Positions 7,594 through 13,813 of a DNA stretch of 22,781 bases are shown here, piece after piece. The notes beneath the pieces are model-generated. The model ran no database searches and was not told the origin of the DNA. It saw nothing but the letters and a program-made list of their open reading frames with translations. Source of the stretch: Clostridium sp. 28_12 (lineage in GTDB: Bacteria > Bacillota > Clostridia > TANB77 > CAG-508); NCBI GenBank assembly GCA_001916055.1, contig MNRR01000005.1:1-22781 (forward strand). The letters are read 5' to 3'. A program made the position numbers and the translations under genes. How positions within the stretch are numbered: the stretch's first letter is position 1; each line of letters begins with the position of its first letter.

Positions 7594-8739
7594 TTGATTT
7601 TTATAGTTGGAATATTAGTTGCAATTATAATTGTATTACTAATTTATAATATAACGATACACACAAAAATACAACAATTTAATAATTTAAGTAGACAAGC
7701 TAATAATTTAAAAGTACTACAGGACTTTTTAAGTACAATAGGAGAATGTTCCTCTGTTGATGAAAAAATCCAAAAAATAAATAATATATTGATTGAGAAA
7801 TATGAAATAAAATATTCAACAATTGTAGTATTTAATGGAGCTGAATACGAAGTGAAAGCATCAAATGTTGATCCAAAACATTGGAAAACATTAAGTAAAC
7901 TTCAAGATGTTCCAATATTTAAAGATAGTATAGCAACAGCAACACCTAAATATGTTACTGTAAATAATGATAATGAAAGATTACCATATCAAGAAATGGA
8001 ATTTGGAAGAGCAAAATCAGCTATATTTTTCCCAATATATATTGAAAATGTATATATAGGATATTGGATAATAGAAAGTGGAGTTCCACATGATTTTGAT
8101 AATATAGATACTACAATATTTGAAGTAGTAAAAGAAAATATAGTATCTGTATTAAGAACAGTTGTGCATCAAAAAACACTAGAATCAATCGTAAGAAAAG
8201 ATTTATTTACTGGATTATATTCAGAAGAATATTTATATGGGGAAGGAAAAAAAGTTATAGACAAATATACAACATCAACTGTTTGTATGTATAGAATAAC
8301 AAATATAGAAGAAATAAATGATAAATATTCAAGAAAATTGGGAAATCAAGTAATAATAGAAACTAGTGATTTTATAAGAAAGAGTATATCAAATGATTAT
8401 ATATATATTAGATATATGGGACCCAAATTTGTAATAGTATTTTCAGGTGTAGACATTGATTCTGTAACAACATTTATTACAGACATGAAAAATGGGACAG
8501 AAGAATTAGAAATATCATTACCAGTAGATAATGAAGTAGAAGAAGTTGAAATGGAAGCCGTAGATAGAAAAAATAAGAAAAAAAATAAAAAAGAGCAAGA
8601 ACCACAAGTAGTAAAAGCTAAACTTAATTTTGTATTAACAACATATTATAAAGGCACAGGAATGGAAGAAGTATTGAAAAAATTAGAGCAATATGTAGAT
8701 AATTGTGACAAAAGTGAAAATGACATTACATTTATTTAG
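7594..8739 (+). CDS. Membrane-anchored GAF protein with degenerate GGDEF domain
   Basis: A 381-residue protein starting at TTG, chosen because GGAGGGGG lies seven bases upstream and the next residues form the membrane helix (about 2-22). A GAF-like sensory domain follows at about 45-190, and then a diguanylate cyclase-like domain begins with RKDLFTGLYSEEYL, the D-x-LTGL signature. The catalytic loop is altered: where active enzymes have RYGGDEF or GGEEF, this one reads IRYMGPKFVIVFSG, so both acidic residues are lost and c-di-GMP synthesis is not expected. A Lys-rich insertion (RKNKKKNKKEQEP) splits the second half of the domain. It lies 19 bases after the CpaE-like gene and 25 bases before ireB, with good ribosome binding sites throughout. 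It may bind a nucleotide or serve as a signalling scaffold with its operon partners. Confidence 0.85.
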   Translation: MIFIVGILVAIIIVLLIYNITIHTKIQQFNNLSRQANNLKVLQDFLSTIGECSSVDEKIQKINNILIEKYEIKYSTIVVFNGAEYEVKASNVDPKHWKTLSKLQDVPIFKDSIATATPKYVTVNNDNERLPYQEMEFGRAKSAIFFPIYIENVYIGYWIIESGVPHDFDNIDTTIFEVVKENIVSVLRTVVHQKTLESIVRKDLFTGLYSEEYLYGEGKKVIDKYTTSTVCMYRITNIEEINDKYSRKLGNQVIIETSDFIRKSISNDYIYIRYMGPKFVIVFSGVDIDSVTTFITDMKNGTEELEISLPVDNEVEEVEMEAVDRKNKKKNKKEQEPQVVKAKLNFVLTTYYKGTGMEEVLKKLEQYVDNCDKSENDITFI

Positions 8740-8764
8740 TTAATCAGAAGGAGGTAAAGTAATT

Positions 8765-9019
8765 ATGGATTTTGATAAAACAATGAGTTTCAATTTTGAA
8801 AAAGAAAAAAATGCAAGAACACAAGAAATATTAAAAGAAGTATATGAGGCACTTGTTGAAAAAGGATATAATCCAATAAATCAAATAGTTGGATATATCT
8901 TATCAGGTGACCCAACATATATAACAAGCTACAAAAATGCGAGAAACAAAATAAGACAGATAGAAAGAGATGAACTATTAGATAAAATGGTAAGAAATTA
9001 TATAGGACTAGAGGAATAG
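8765..9019 (+). CDS. ireB: IreB/UPF0297 family regulatory protein
   Basis: An 84-residue protein matching UPF0297 (YrzL/IreB) over its whole length. It contains the N-terminal [10 protein letters not shown] with the conserved Thr region, then [44 protein letters not shown] and MVRNYI. In Enterococcus IreB is phosphorylated by the Ser/Thr kinase IreK and dampens cephalosporin resistance. In Clostridia its role is less clear. The start has AAGGAGG 8 bases upstream. It is followed after 8 bases by ruvX and then DUF1292, the usual Firmicutes order, which supports the assignment. Confidence 0.95.
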   Translation: MDFDKTMSFNFEKEKNARTQEILKEVYEALVEKGYNPINQIVGYILSGDPTYITSYKNARNKIRQIERDELLDKMVRNYIGLEE

Positions 9020-9027
9020 GAGTAAAT

Positions 9028-9447
9028 ATGCGAATATTAGGAATAGATTATGGTGATGCAAGAACTGGAATAGCTATAACAGATGCATTAAATATAACAG
9101 CACAAGGATTAGAGACTATTCATAATAATGGTTCAGATAAAATGTTATTAAAAAGATTAGATGAAATACTTGAACAGTATGAAGTTGATACAATTGTAAT
9201 AGGAAAACCAATAAACATGAATGGTACGTCATCAGAAAGAACTGAAATAACAGAGAAATTTATACATAAATTAAAATGTAAATACAATAAATTAAAAATA
9301 GAAACAATAGACGAAAGACTTACGACAGTTGCAGCACATAAAACTATGAATTTCTTAGACGTTGGAAAGAATAAAAAAAGAAAAATAGTAGATACTATAT
9401 CTGCAGTATATATTTTAGAAACTTATTTAAATAAAATAAAAAAATAG
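9028..9447 (+). CDS. ruvX: Putative pre-16S rRNA nuclease / Holliday junction resolvase RuvX (YqgF)
   Basis: A 139-residue YqgF-family protein with an RNase H-like fold. The first acidic residue lies in MRILGIDYGDARTGIAI, the second region is VDTIVIGKPINMNGT near residues 55-69, the third is ETIDERLTT near 92-101, and the last Asp is in KRKIVDTISAVYILE. All four segments are well conserved, so the enzyme looks active. E. coli YqgF matures the 5' end of 16S rRNA, and a resolvase role has also been proposed. ATG with GGAG seven bases upstream. Part of the conserved cluster ireB-ruvX-DUF1292. Confidence 0.94.
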   Translation: MRILGIDYGDARTGIAITDALNITAQGLETIHNNGSDKMLLKRLDEILEQYEVDTIVIGKPINMNGTSSERTEITEKFIHKLKCKYNKLKIETIDERLTTVAAHKTMNFLDVGKNKKRKIVDTISAVYILETYLNKIKK

Positions 9448-9476
9448 TTGTCAAAATAAAAAAATTAGTGTATTAT
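9448..9476 (+). promoter_or_regulatory. Sigma-A promoter upstream of the DUF1292 gene
   Basis: TTGTCA (9448-9453) and TATTAT (9471-9476) are 17 bases apart, 34 bases upstream of the DUF1292 start. It begins right after the ruvX stop codon, so the DUF1292 gene may be transcribed both from here and by readthrough. Confidence 0.7.
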
Positions 9477-9510
9477 ATTTAGGATAAATTAAATTTGAAA
9501 GGAGTAAATA

Positions 9511-9783
9511 ATGGAAAACGAAGAATTAGATGATAATATAGTCGTTTTAAACGATGAAGAGGGAAATGAGGTACAATTCGAATTCTTAGATTTAGTTGAA
9601 TTAGATGATGAAGAATATGTTGTATTATTACCAGTAACAGAAGAAGGAGAAGAAGAAGAGGGAGAAGTAGTAATATTAAAATTAGAAGACACAGACGAAG
9701 ATTCAGAAGAAGAATCATATGTTGGTGTTGAAGATGAAGAAATATTAATAAAGAAAAATATAAAGACGAATTTAATTTTGTAG
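9511..9783 (+). CDS. DUF1292 (YrzB-like) acidic protein, C-terminus frameshifted
   Basis: A 90-residue very acidic protein of the DUF1292 family, of unknown function, regularly found after ruvX in Firmicutes. The family signature is present: NIVVLNDEEGNEVQFEFLD, EEYVVLLPV, VVILKLE and YVGVEDEEIL. After EEIL the reading frame departs from the family and ends IKKNIKTNLIL. One base out of phase, the same DNA reads NKEKYKDEFNFVDED and stops at 9794, which is the ending expected for the family (NKxxxxxKDEF). Restoring one A within TTAATAAAG near 9748 would join the two parts, so the gene carries either a real one-base deletion or a sequence error. GAAAGGAG lies seven bases before the ATG. Confidence 0.88.
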   Translation: MENEELDDNIVVLNDEEGNEVQFEFLDLVELDDEEYVVLLPVTEEGEEEEGEVVILKLEDTDEDSEEESYVGVEDEEILIKKNIKTNLIL

Positions 9784-9804
9784 ATGAAGACTAAAATGTT
9801 TTTT

Positions 9805-9839
9805 GGGGGTGGAATAATTTTCTACATCCCCCATTTTTG
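9805..9839 (+). terminator. Rho-independent terminator after the DUF1292 gene
   Basis: GGGG-GTGGAA pairs with TTCTAC-(AT bulge)-CCCC around an AT-rich loop, followed by ATTTTTG. It lies 11 bases after the frame-restored end of the DUF1292 gene at 9794. Confidence 0.75.
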
Positions 9840-9871
9840 TTGAAAAAATCTTAAGAAACGGAGGAAAAGAG

Positions 9872-10363
9872 ATGAATAATTTTTCAACATGGATGATTGC
9901 AATATTTATGGTTATGTTCTGGTTATTTAGAGCAGTAGTTGGATTATGCACACAATATTCCATAGATATGTTAGGGATAGTATCATATAATTTTACATAT
10001 GAGGTAATTATTGCTTTTTTAACAATACCTTGTATAGTATTAGTAGTAAAAAGAAAAATGATAGGATCATTGCTTTATTTGGTAATGTATTCTGCTTATT
10101 TTGGAGAACATCTAATTGCAAATATACTTCCAATATTACAAGGACAAGCAGTATTAACAAGTGATTTGAGTATGAATTTAATATCAGATGTTGTTGCAAT
10201 TGTTTTAGCATTATTTTCGGTAATTGATATGTTAGCCGATAAAGGAAGAAAAGTAAATCCATCAGATGGAAAAACAGATTGGTACTTTAAAAATGAAAAA
10301 TATGATGAAGAATTAAAAGCTAAAGACAAAAGAGAAGATAAAAATGAATATAAATTCTATTAA
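9872..10363 (+). CDS. Small multi-pass membrane protein of unknown function
   Basis: A 163-residue protein I do not recognise. About four hydrophobic segments can be placed at residues 6-27, 43-60, 63-85 and 103-123. They are followed by a hydrophilic, highly charged cytoplasmic tail of about 40 residues (VNPSDGKTDWYFKNEKYDEE and onward). No catalytic motif is seen. The start is well defined by CGGAGG eight bases upstream. It is flanked by terminators on both sides (9805-9839 and 10387-10423) and so probably forms its own transcription unit. The conserved-looking DWYFKNEKYD stretch in the tail would be a good query for homologues. Confidence 0.8.
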   Translation: MNNFSTWMIAIFMVMFWLFRAVVGLCTQYSIDMLGIVSYNFTYEVIIAFLTIPCIVLVVKRKMIGSLLYLVMYSAYFGEHLIANILPILQGQAVLTSDLSMNLISDVVAIVLALFSVIDMLADKGRKVNPSDGKTDWYFKNEKYDEELKAKDKREDKNEYKFY

Positions 10364-10386
10364 AATTTAATATGAGACAAATTTTT

Positions 10387-10423
10387 AAATGGGAATATTG
10401 ATTAAAAATATTCCCATTTTTGT
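10387..10423 (+). terminator. Rho-independent terminator
   Basis: AAATGGGAATATT and AATATTCCCATTT form a perfect 13-bp stem with a seven-base loop, and TTTTG follows. It ends the membrane protein gene and sits just before the rbgA promoter. Confidence 0.9.
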
Positions 10424-10435
10424 AGCTTATTTAAA

Positions 10436-10464
10436 TTGACATAAATATGGAAATATGATAAAAT
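10436..10464 (+). promoter_or_regulatory. Sigma-A promoter of rbgA
   Basis: TTGACA (10436-10441) and TAAAAT (10459-10464) are 17 bases apart. The promoter lies 35 bases upstream of the rbgA start and directly after a strong terminator. Confidence 0.75.
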
Positions 10465-10499
10465 TAGGCTGATTTAAAATTTTAAAGGAAGTAATTAAA

Positions 10500-11399
10500 A
10501 TGAACGAAAACAAAACAAATATAAACTGGTTTCCTGGGCATATGGCAAAAACAAGAAGACAAATAACAGAAGACTTAAAATTAGTAGATGTTATTGTAGA
10601 AATACTAGATGCAAGAATACCAATATCAAGCCAAAATCCAGAAATACAAGAAATAATTAAAAATAAGAAAAAAATAATAATATTAAACAAAAGTGATTTA
10701 TCAGATGAAAAAGATAACAAAAAATGGATAAATTATTTTACTAAAAAAGGTAGTAGAGTAGTATTAGCAAATTCTAACACAGGAAAAGGTGTAGATGAAG
10801 TAATAAGACAGATTCAAAAAGCGATGCAGAACGAAATAGATGAATATAAAGAGAAGGGAAGAATAGGAAGAAAAATTAGAGTGATGGTTGTTGGCATTCC
10901 TAATGTGGGAAAATCATCATTTATAAATAGAATTGCGAAAAAAAATAGTGCTGGAGTTGCAAATAGGCCAGGAGTAACTAAACAAAAGCAATGGATTAGA
11001 ATTAATGAAAATATAGAACTTATGGATACACCAGGTGTATTATGGCCTAAATTTGAAAGTGAAGAAGTTGCTCTTAATTTAGCTTTTACAGGAACAATAA
11101 AAGATGATATATTAGAAATAACGGAAATAGCATATCAATTAACTAAATTTTTATTAAAAGAATACAAAAGTAATTTATTAGAGAGATATTCATTAGATGA
11201 AAATGAGGTTAATGAAATATTACAACAAGAACAGGCTGAAAATCAAAACATATATGAAGTGATGCAACTTATAGGAAGAAAAAGAGGAGCTATAATTTCT
11301 GGCGGAAATGTTGATGATGAAAAAACTTCAAGAATTATTTTAGATGATTTTAGAACAGGAAAGCTTGGAAAAATAAGTTTAGAAAAAATAAATTTATAA
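10500..11399 (+). CDS. rbgA: Ribosome biogenesis GTPase A (RbgA/YlqF)
   Basis: A 299-residue circularly permuted GTPase required for late assembly of the 50S subunit. The family start INWFPGHMAKTRRQI is present. The G motifs occur in permuted order: G4 LNKSDL near residue 62-67, G5-like LANSNTGKG near 90, G1 GIPNVGKSSFIN near 132-143, the G2 region with PGVTKQKQW, and G3 DTPGVLWP near 175-182. The C-terminal helical domain contains the Gly-rich IGRKRGAIISGG near residues 257-268 and ends with FRTGKLGKISLE, as in B. subtilis YlqF. Length and motifs are complete. It has its own promoter, and its stop codon lies inside a TATAAT sequence that may be the -10 box for the RNA that follows. AAGGAAG lies about eight bases before the ATG. 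Confidence 0.96.
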   Translation: MNENKTNINWFPGHMAKTRRQITEDLKLVDVIVEILDARIPISSQNPEIQEIIKNKKKIIILNKSDLSDEKDNKKWINYFTKKGSRVVLANSNTGKGVDEVIRQIQKAMQNEIDEYKEKGRIGRKIRVMVVGIPNVGKSSFINRIAKKNSAGVANRPGVTKQKQWIRINENIELMDTPGVLWPKFESEEVALNLAFTGTIKDDILEITEIAYQLTKFLLKEYKSNLLERYSLDENEVNEILQQEQAENQNIYEVMQLIGRKRGAIISGGNVDDEKTSRIILDDFRTGKLGKISLEKINL

Positions 11400-11417
11400 T
11401 TATAGCCAAAAAGAAAA

Positions 11418-12029
11418 CATCGAATACTTGAATATTCGGTGGAGGTATAAGGCAGTAAGAGTTCTCGCTTAATTTTGCCGATGCCTTTTTAGTTTGCTGA
11501 TGAGATCGGCTCTCCAGGTAGAATTGGCATAAGTGCCACCCAGGAAGACGCAGTTGGTGTAGAATAATGGCATATTTAACATTTATTATTACTTAGCATC
11601 AGTAAACAGCTTTTAATTCAATTGCTTTCAATGCTTTTTAATTAAAAGTTAGTATTATAAATAGTTATGAATAATTACTAAAAATTGAATAAAATGTTAG
11701 GAATGTGTTAGGAAAAAGTTAGGAAGAATTTTAGCTTACTTTTGACTTAACGTAGAATTTACTCTACTTTAAAATAAAAACACCTTAAAACTAATTTTGA
11801 AGCTTAATTAAATAGGATTAAATAACAAATTAGATTGCTTGTAGCATTTTAGCTATGAGTAGTCTTTTTTTGTTCTCCAAAGGAGAAATGCAACACCTCT
11901 TAAAAAGTGTTTGGTGTGATGAGCCGATGCTATAAAGTTCATTCGTATTTGTATAAGTAGTCTAATTATACAAAGTGCGTGAGTGAGATTTTAGAACACA
12001 GACTCACAATAATAAAAGAGTATTCGGTG
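11418..12029 (+). ncRNA. Candidate large structured noncoding RNA (~612 nt)
   Basis: No ORF of plausible coding character covers this stretch, but its ends pair. CATCGAATACTT (11418-11429) with GAGTATTCGGTG (12018-12029) gives a 12-bp stem with two G-U pairs. Inside are an 11-bp stem (11492-11502 with 11597-11607, one G-U), a GCCGAT/ATCGGC pairing (11477-11482 with 11505-11510) and a second GCCGATGC copy at 11923-11930 that could compete for the same partner. Three local hairpins are TTCTCC-AAA-GGAGAA (11873-11887), TAGC/GCTA (11842-11855) and GTATAA/TTATAC (11951-11971). A perfect TATAAT at 11395-11400 would place the transcript start just before the closing stem. Size and layout recall the large ornate RNA classes of Firmicutes and their mobile elements (ROOL, GOLLD, OLE), but I cannot assign it to any. 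Two regions of 11610-11830 are AT-rich and poorly structured. Confidence 0.5.
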
Positions 12030-12390
12030 GCAATTTATATTTGTAAAAAGTTTGGACAAGTATGAACAAAGATACTTTAATAGTATCAGCAATTATAGTA
12101 GCAAAGCTACTTACTAGACTACCTATGAAACGAGGCGAACGACTGACGGTTTTTACTTATATAGGTGTAATAATTCTATTTTTTATAAATGGGATTATTA
12201 CACATTTTCACTTTAGCTCACTCACTCTAGTTTCTGCTTTGAAGTGCTAAAGTGAATACAAAAAAACATAAGTGCTTTTTTGTTGTGAGTAAAAAAATTA
12301 TTTTTTTGTTCACATTCATAAAAATTGCGATAAGCAAATTTTATGAAAAACCTAAAATACAATTAAGCAATTTTAGGTTTTTGGGTGTGG

Positions 12391-12440
12391 GGGGTGCTTA
12401 CCCCTGCCACACAGACAAACTTTGTTTGTCTAGTGTGTTA
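12391..12440 (+). other. oriT: oriT of the MobV (pMV158-like) type
   Basis: An inverted repeat, CACAC-AGACAAAC (12408-12420) and GTTTGTCT-A-GTGTG (12424-12437) around the loop TTT, is followed directly by TTA. The sequence TAGTGTG then TTA is the nick region known from pMV158-family origins, where the relaxase cuts between G and T. That predicts a nick at 12437/12438. A GGGG-TGCTTA-CCCC hairpin (12391-12404) precedes it. The relaxase remnant begins 46 bases downstream, which fits the assignment. Confidence 0.72.
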
Positions 12441-12485
12441 GACATTGAAATAATATCTCAAGCAAAGCAATAGGTGCAAGGAGAT

Positions 12486-12823
12486 ATGAGTTATGCTATT
12501 GTAAGAAATGAAAAATAAACACGAGCAGAAGTAATGGAAAAGGAACTCATAATGATAGAAAAGCAAAAAATCATACTAATAAAGATATTGATACTACAAA
12601 AACACACTTAAATTATTACATTAAGGAAAACGAACTAACATACACCAAAGAATTTGATAAATATTTAAAAGAAAATAATGTGCAAGGTCATCTTAGAAGT
12701 AATAGTATAATAATGTGTCAAATGATATTTACATCAGACCAAGTACTCTTTGATAAAAGTCAAAAAATGAAATATCCCTTACCATTAACTATAATGATAA
12801 GGGATATTTATACTACAACATAA
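12486..12823 (+). pseudogene. MobV/Pre-type relaxase, truncated by nonsense and frameshift changes
   Basis: The ATG at 12486, with AAGGAG just upstream, begins MSYAIVRNEK, the hallmark N-terminus of Mob_Pre relaxases that nick oriT and pilot plasmid DNA. Codon 11 is TAA where a sense codon such as TAT is expected, and TRAEVM follows in the same frame. A missing G at about 12536 shifts the frame. In the next frame the family sequence continues GKGTHNDRKAKNHTNKDID, HLNYYIKENELTYTKEFDKY and SNSIIMCQMIFTSDQVLFDK. Similarity ends near 12755, and the frame then runs through a hairpin to the TAA at 12821. Only the first quarter of a normal relaxase (about 400-500 residues) remains, lacking the HxHxxxxH metal-site region, so no function is possible. 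Confidence 0.85.
12762..12809 (-). terminator. Rho-independent terminator of the minus-strand zinc-ribbon gene
   Basis: AAATATCCCTTA (12770-12781) and TAAGGGATATTT (12798-12809) form a perfect 12-bp stem. On the minus strand it is followed by a T-rich run (complement of CAAAAAATGA), 20 bases after the stop of the 12829-13086 gene. Confidence 0.8.
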
Positions 12824-12828
12824 GACAA

Positions 12829-13086
12829 TCAGTTCTTAGTTTTCACTTTTGACTTTATATCTTCTCTTATGCTTTTAGAAGCTACTTTGATTTCCTTTCC
12901 GCACTCTGGGCAAGTACAATGGAATGTTCTTGGACCATAGTCAACGTAGATCCCATCCATTTTTCCAGTAGGGTGTGATTTTGCATACATGTCTTTTGCT
13001 CCCTCGAGAGTAATTATTGCATTGCAGTTTTTACAGGTAACATCAAGCTTCCATTCAGGAATGATTCCGTGTTGTTTAATTTTCAT
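12829..13086 (-). CDS. Small zinc-ribbon-like protein of unknown function
   Basis: An 85-residue protein not assigned to a family. It has two pairs of likely metal-binding cysteines, C18 and C21 (VTCKNC) and C57/C59/C62 (FHCTCPECGKEI), separated by 35 residues, in the style of a zinc ribbon. The C-terminal 20 residues are basic (KSIREDIKSKVKTKN). A good start is given by AGGAGG seven bases upstream on the minus strand, and a promoter and a terminator flank it, so it is a complete, independently expressed gene. It lies directly next to the relaxase remnant on the opposite strand and may be element cargo or a chromosomal gene bordering the insertion. Nucleic acid binding would be typical of such ribbons but is not shown. 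Confidence 0.8.
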   Translation of the reverse strand: MKIKQHGIIPEWKLDVTCKNCNAIITLEGAKDMYAKSHPTGKMDGIYVDYGPRTFHCTCPECGKEIKVASKSIREDIKSKVKTKN

Positions 13087-13118
13087 AAAGTATTCCTCCT
13101 AAATTTTAATTTATTTTA

Positions 13119-13147
13119 ATTATAGCATAAAAAATTTCAAAAATCAA
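13119..13147 (-). promoter_or_regulatory. Sigma-A promoter of the zinc-ribbon gene
   Basis: On the minus strand, TTGATT (plus 13142-13147) and TATAAT (plus 13119-13124) are separated by 17 bases. The -10 box is about 33 bases upstream of the start codon. Confidence 0.7.
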
Positions 13148-13175
13148 ATTATGTAAAATCGTCTCAGTTACAAAT

Positions 13176-13457
13176 TTATATTTTTTTCAAATATTCTTCT
13201 AACTCTGATAATTTTATCTTTTTAGATAAGTTTGAAATATACACATTATTTGAATAATTGAAAACTAAAAAAGTAATACTTTTAATAATCACTTTATGTG
13301 GCTCAATATATGTAAGATTAGTTTTTCCTAATTTCCTAATGCTAACATTTATAAAAGTAGGGGGAACTTTAGCAAATTCACATATAAATTCAAGTCTCTG
13401 TTTTAGACATTCTTCTAATTGTAATTCTTGTTTAATTATTTTCAATTTATACACCAT
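13176..13457 (-). CDS. Hypothetical protein, 93 residues
   Basis: A small basic protein (MVYKLKIIKQELQLEECLKQ at the start, KLSELEEYLKKI at the end) without a recognised family. Composition is that of a real folded protein: a helix rich in Leu, Glu and Lys at each end and a beta-like centre (FINVSIRKLGKTNLTYIEP). No membrane segment or metal motif is seen. The ribosome binding site is weak (GAAAAG before the ATG), which lowers confidence. It is read in the same direction as the zinc-ribbon gene 89 bases downstream, but that gene has its own promoter. An overlapping plus-strand ORF at 13258-13473 has no ribosome binding site and looks like a shadow. Confidence 0.55.
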   Translation of the reverse strand: MVYKLKIIKQELQLEECLKQRLEFICEFAKVPPTFINVSIRKLGKTNLTYIEPHKVIIKSITFLVFNYSNNVYISNLSKKIKLSELEEYLKKI

Positions 13458-13486
13458 CTTTTCGTTTGGATGATTGTTTTAGATAA

Positions 13487-13524
13487 CAAAAAAATCAACC
13501 AGATTTATTGTCTGATTGATTTTT
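13487..13524 (-). terminator. Terminator downstream of tRNA-Leu
   Basis: On the minus strand AAAAATCAATCAGA and TCTGGTTGATTTTT form a 14-bp stem with one G-U pair, followed by TTTTTTTG. The stem is nearly symmetric and could also act on the plus strand. A second hairpin (ATCTGTT/AACAGAT, 13531-13555) lies between it and the tRNA. Confidence 0.8.
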
Positions 13525-13562
13525 GTATCTATCTGTTTTATTAGTTCGAACAGATACGTCAT

Positions 13563-13650
13563 TGGTGCAGATGGCCGGAATCGAACCGGCACGGTTTATT
13601 CAACCGCAGGATTTTAAGTCCTGTGCGTCTGCCAGTTCCGCCACATCTGC
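13563..13650 (-). tRNA. tRNA-Leu (anticodon TAA)
   Basis: An 88-base class II tRNA on the minus strand. The acceptor GCAGATG pairs with CATCTGC, with discriminator A and encoded CCA (plus 13563-13565). The anticodon loop is CTTAAAA with TAA at plus 13614-13616. The long variable arm GCGGTTGAATAAACCGT is typical of Leu, and the T loop is TTCGATT. UUA is expected to be the main Leu codon in such an AT-rich genome. Confidence 0.96.
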
Positions 13651-13687
13651 ATGTGTTATAATCTGGCAATGTCTTACGACAATAATT

Positions 13688-13716
13688 ATTATAATATCTT
13701 TATATTAGTTTGTCAA
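13688..13716 (-). promoter_or_regulatory. Consensus sigma-A promoter of tRNA-Leu
   Basis: On the minus strand a perfect TTGACA (plus 13711-13716) and a perfect TATAAT (plus 13688-13693) are 17 bases apart, 38 bases before the tRNA 5' end. Confidence 0.92.
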
Positions 13717-13813
13717 TAGAAAAGTCAAAAAAATAAAAAAAACTTTAAAAAATTTTAGAATAAGAGGAAAAAGTCAAAAAATGTAGAATATAACATATAC
13801 AGATATAAAGGAA

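Larger units (their letters stand above)
12050..12823 (+). mobile_element. Remnant of a MobV-type mobilizable element or plasmid
   Basis: The stretch holds a hairpin-rich noncoding segment (12060-12390), a well-preserved oriT (12391-12440) and a broken MobV relaxase gene (12486-12823), in the order usual for rolling-circle plasmids and integrated mobilizable elements. No intact integrase, replication gene or clear attachment site is visible, so the borders are approximate. The left border may lie further upstream and include the structured RNA at 11418-12029. The right border is probably near 12760, where relaxase similarity ends. Confidence 0.6.

Noticed and set aside
11440..11500. Similarity to a riboswitch (GGAGGTATAAGGCAGTAAGAG, lysine-type)
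   Set aside because: The conserved lysine riboswitch core is not matched, and no gene follows in a position to be regulated.
11690..11736. Three spaced copies of GTTAGGA (TGTTAGGAATGTGTTAGG and following)
   Set aside because: Too short and too few to call a repeat array or att site, and no integrase remnant could be read on either strand.
11919..11970. GAGCCGATGC resembling the start of group II intron domain V
   Set aside because: The complementary CGGTTC-type 3' strand is missing and no intron-encoded reverse transcriptase is present.
12062..12250. A 62-codon ORF beginning MNKDTLIVSAIIVAK
   Set aside because: No good ribosome binding site, and it runs through several perfect hairpins of the plasmid-like noncoding stretch. 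A small hydrophobic peptide cannot be fully excluded.
12252..12473. A 73-codon ORF across the oriT
   Set aside because: It covers the hairpins and the nick site and lacks a ribosome binding site and protein-like composition.
13523..13708. A 61-codon plus-strand ORF containing MAGIEPARFIQPQDFKS
   Set aside because: It is the antisense reading of tRNA-Leu; this peptide is a well-known artefact of such tRNAs.
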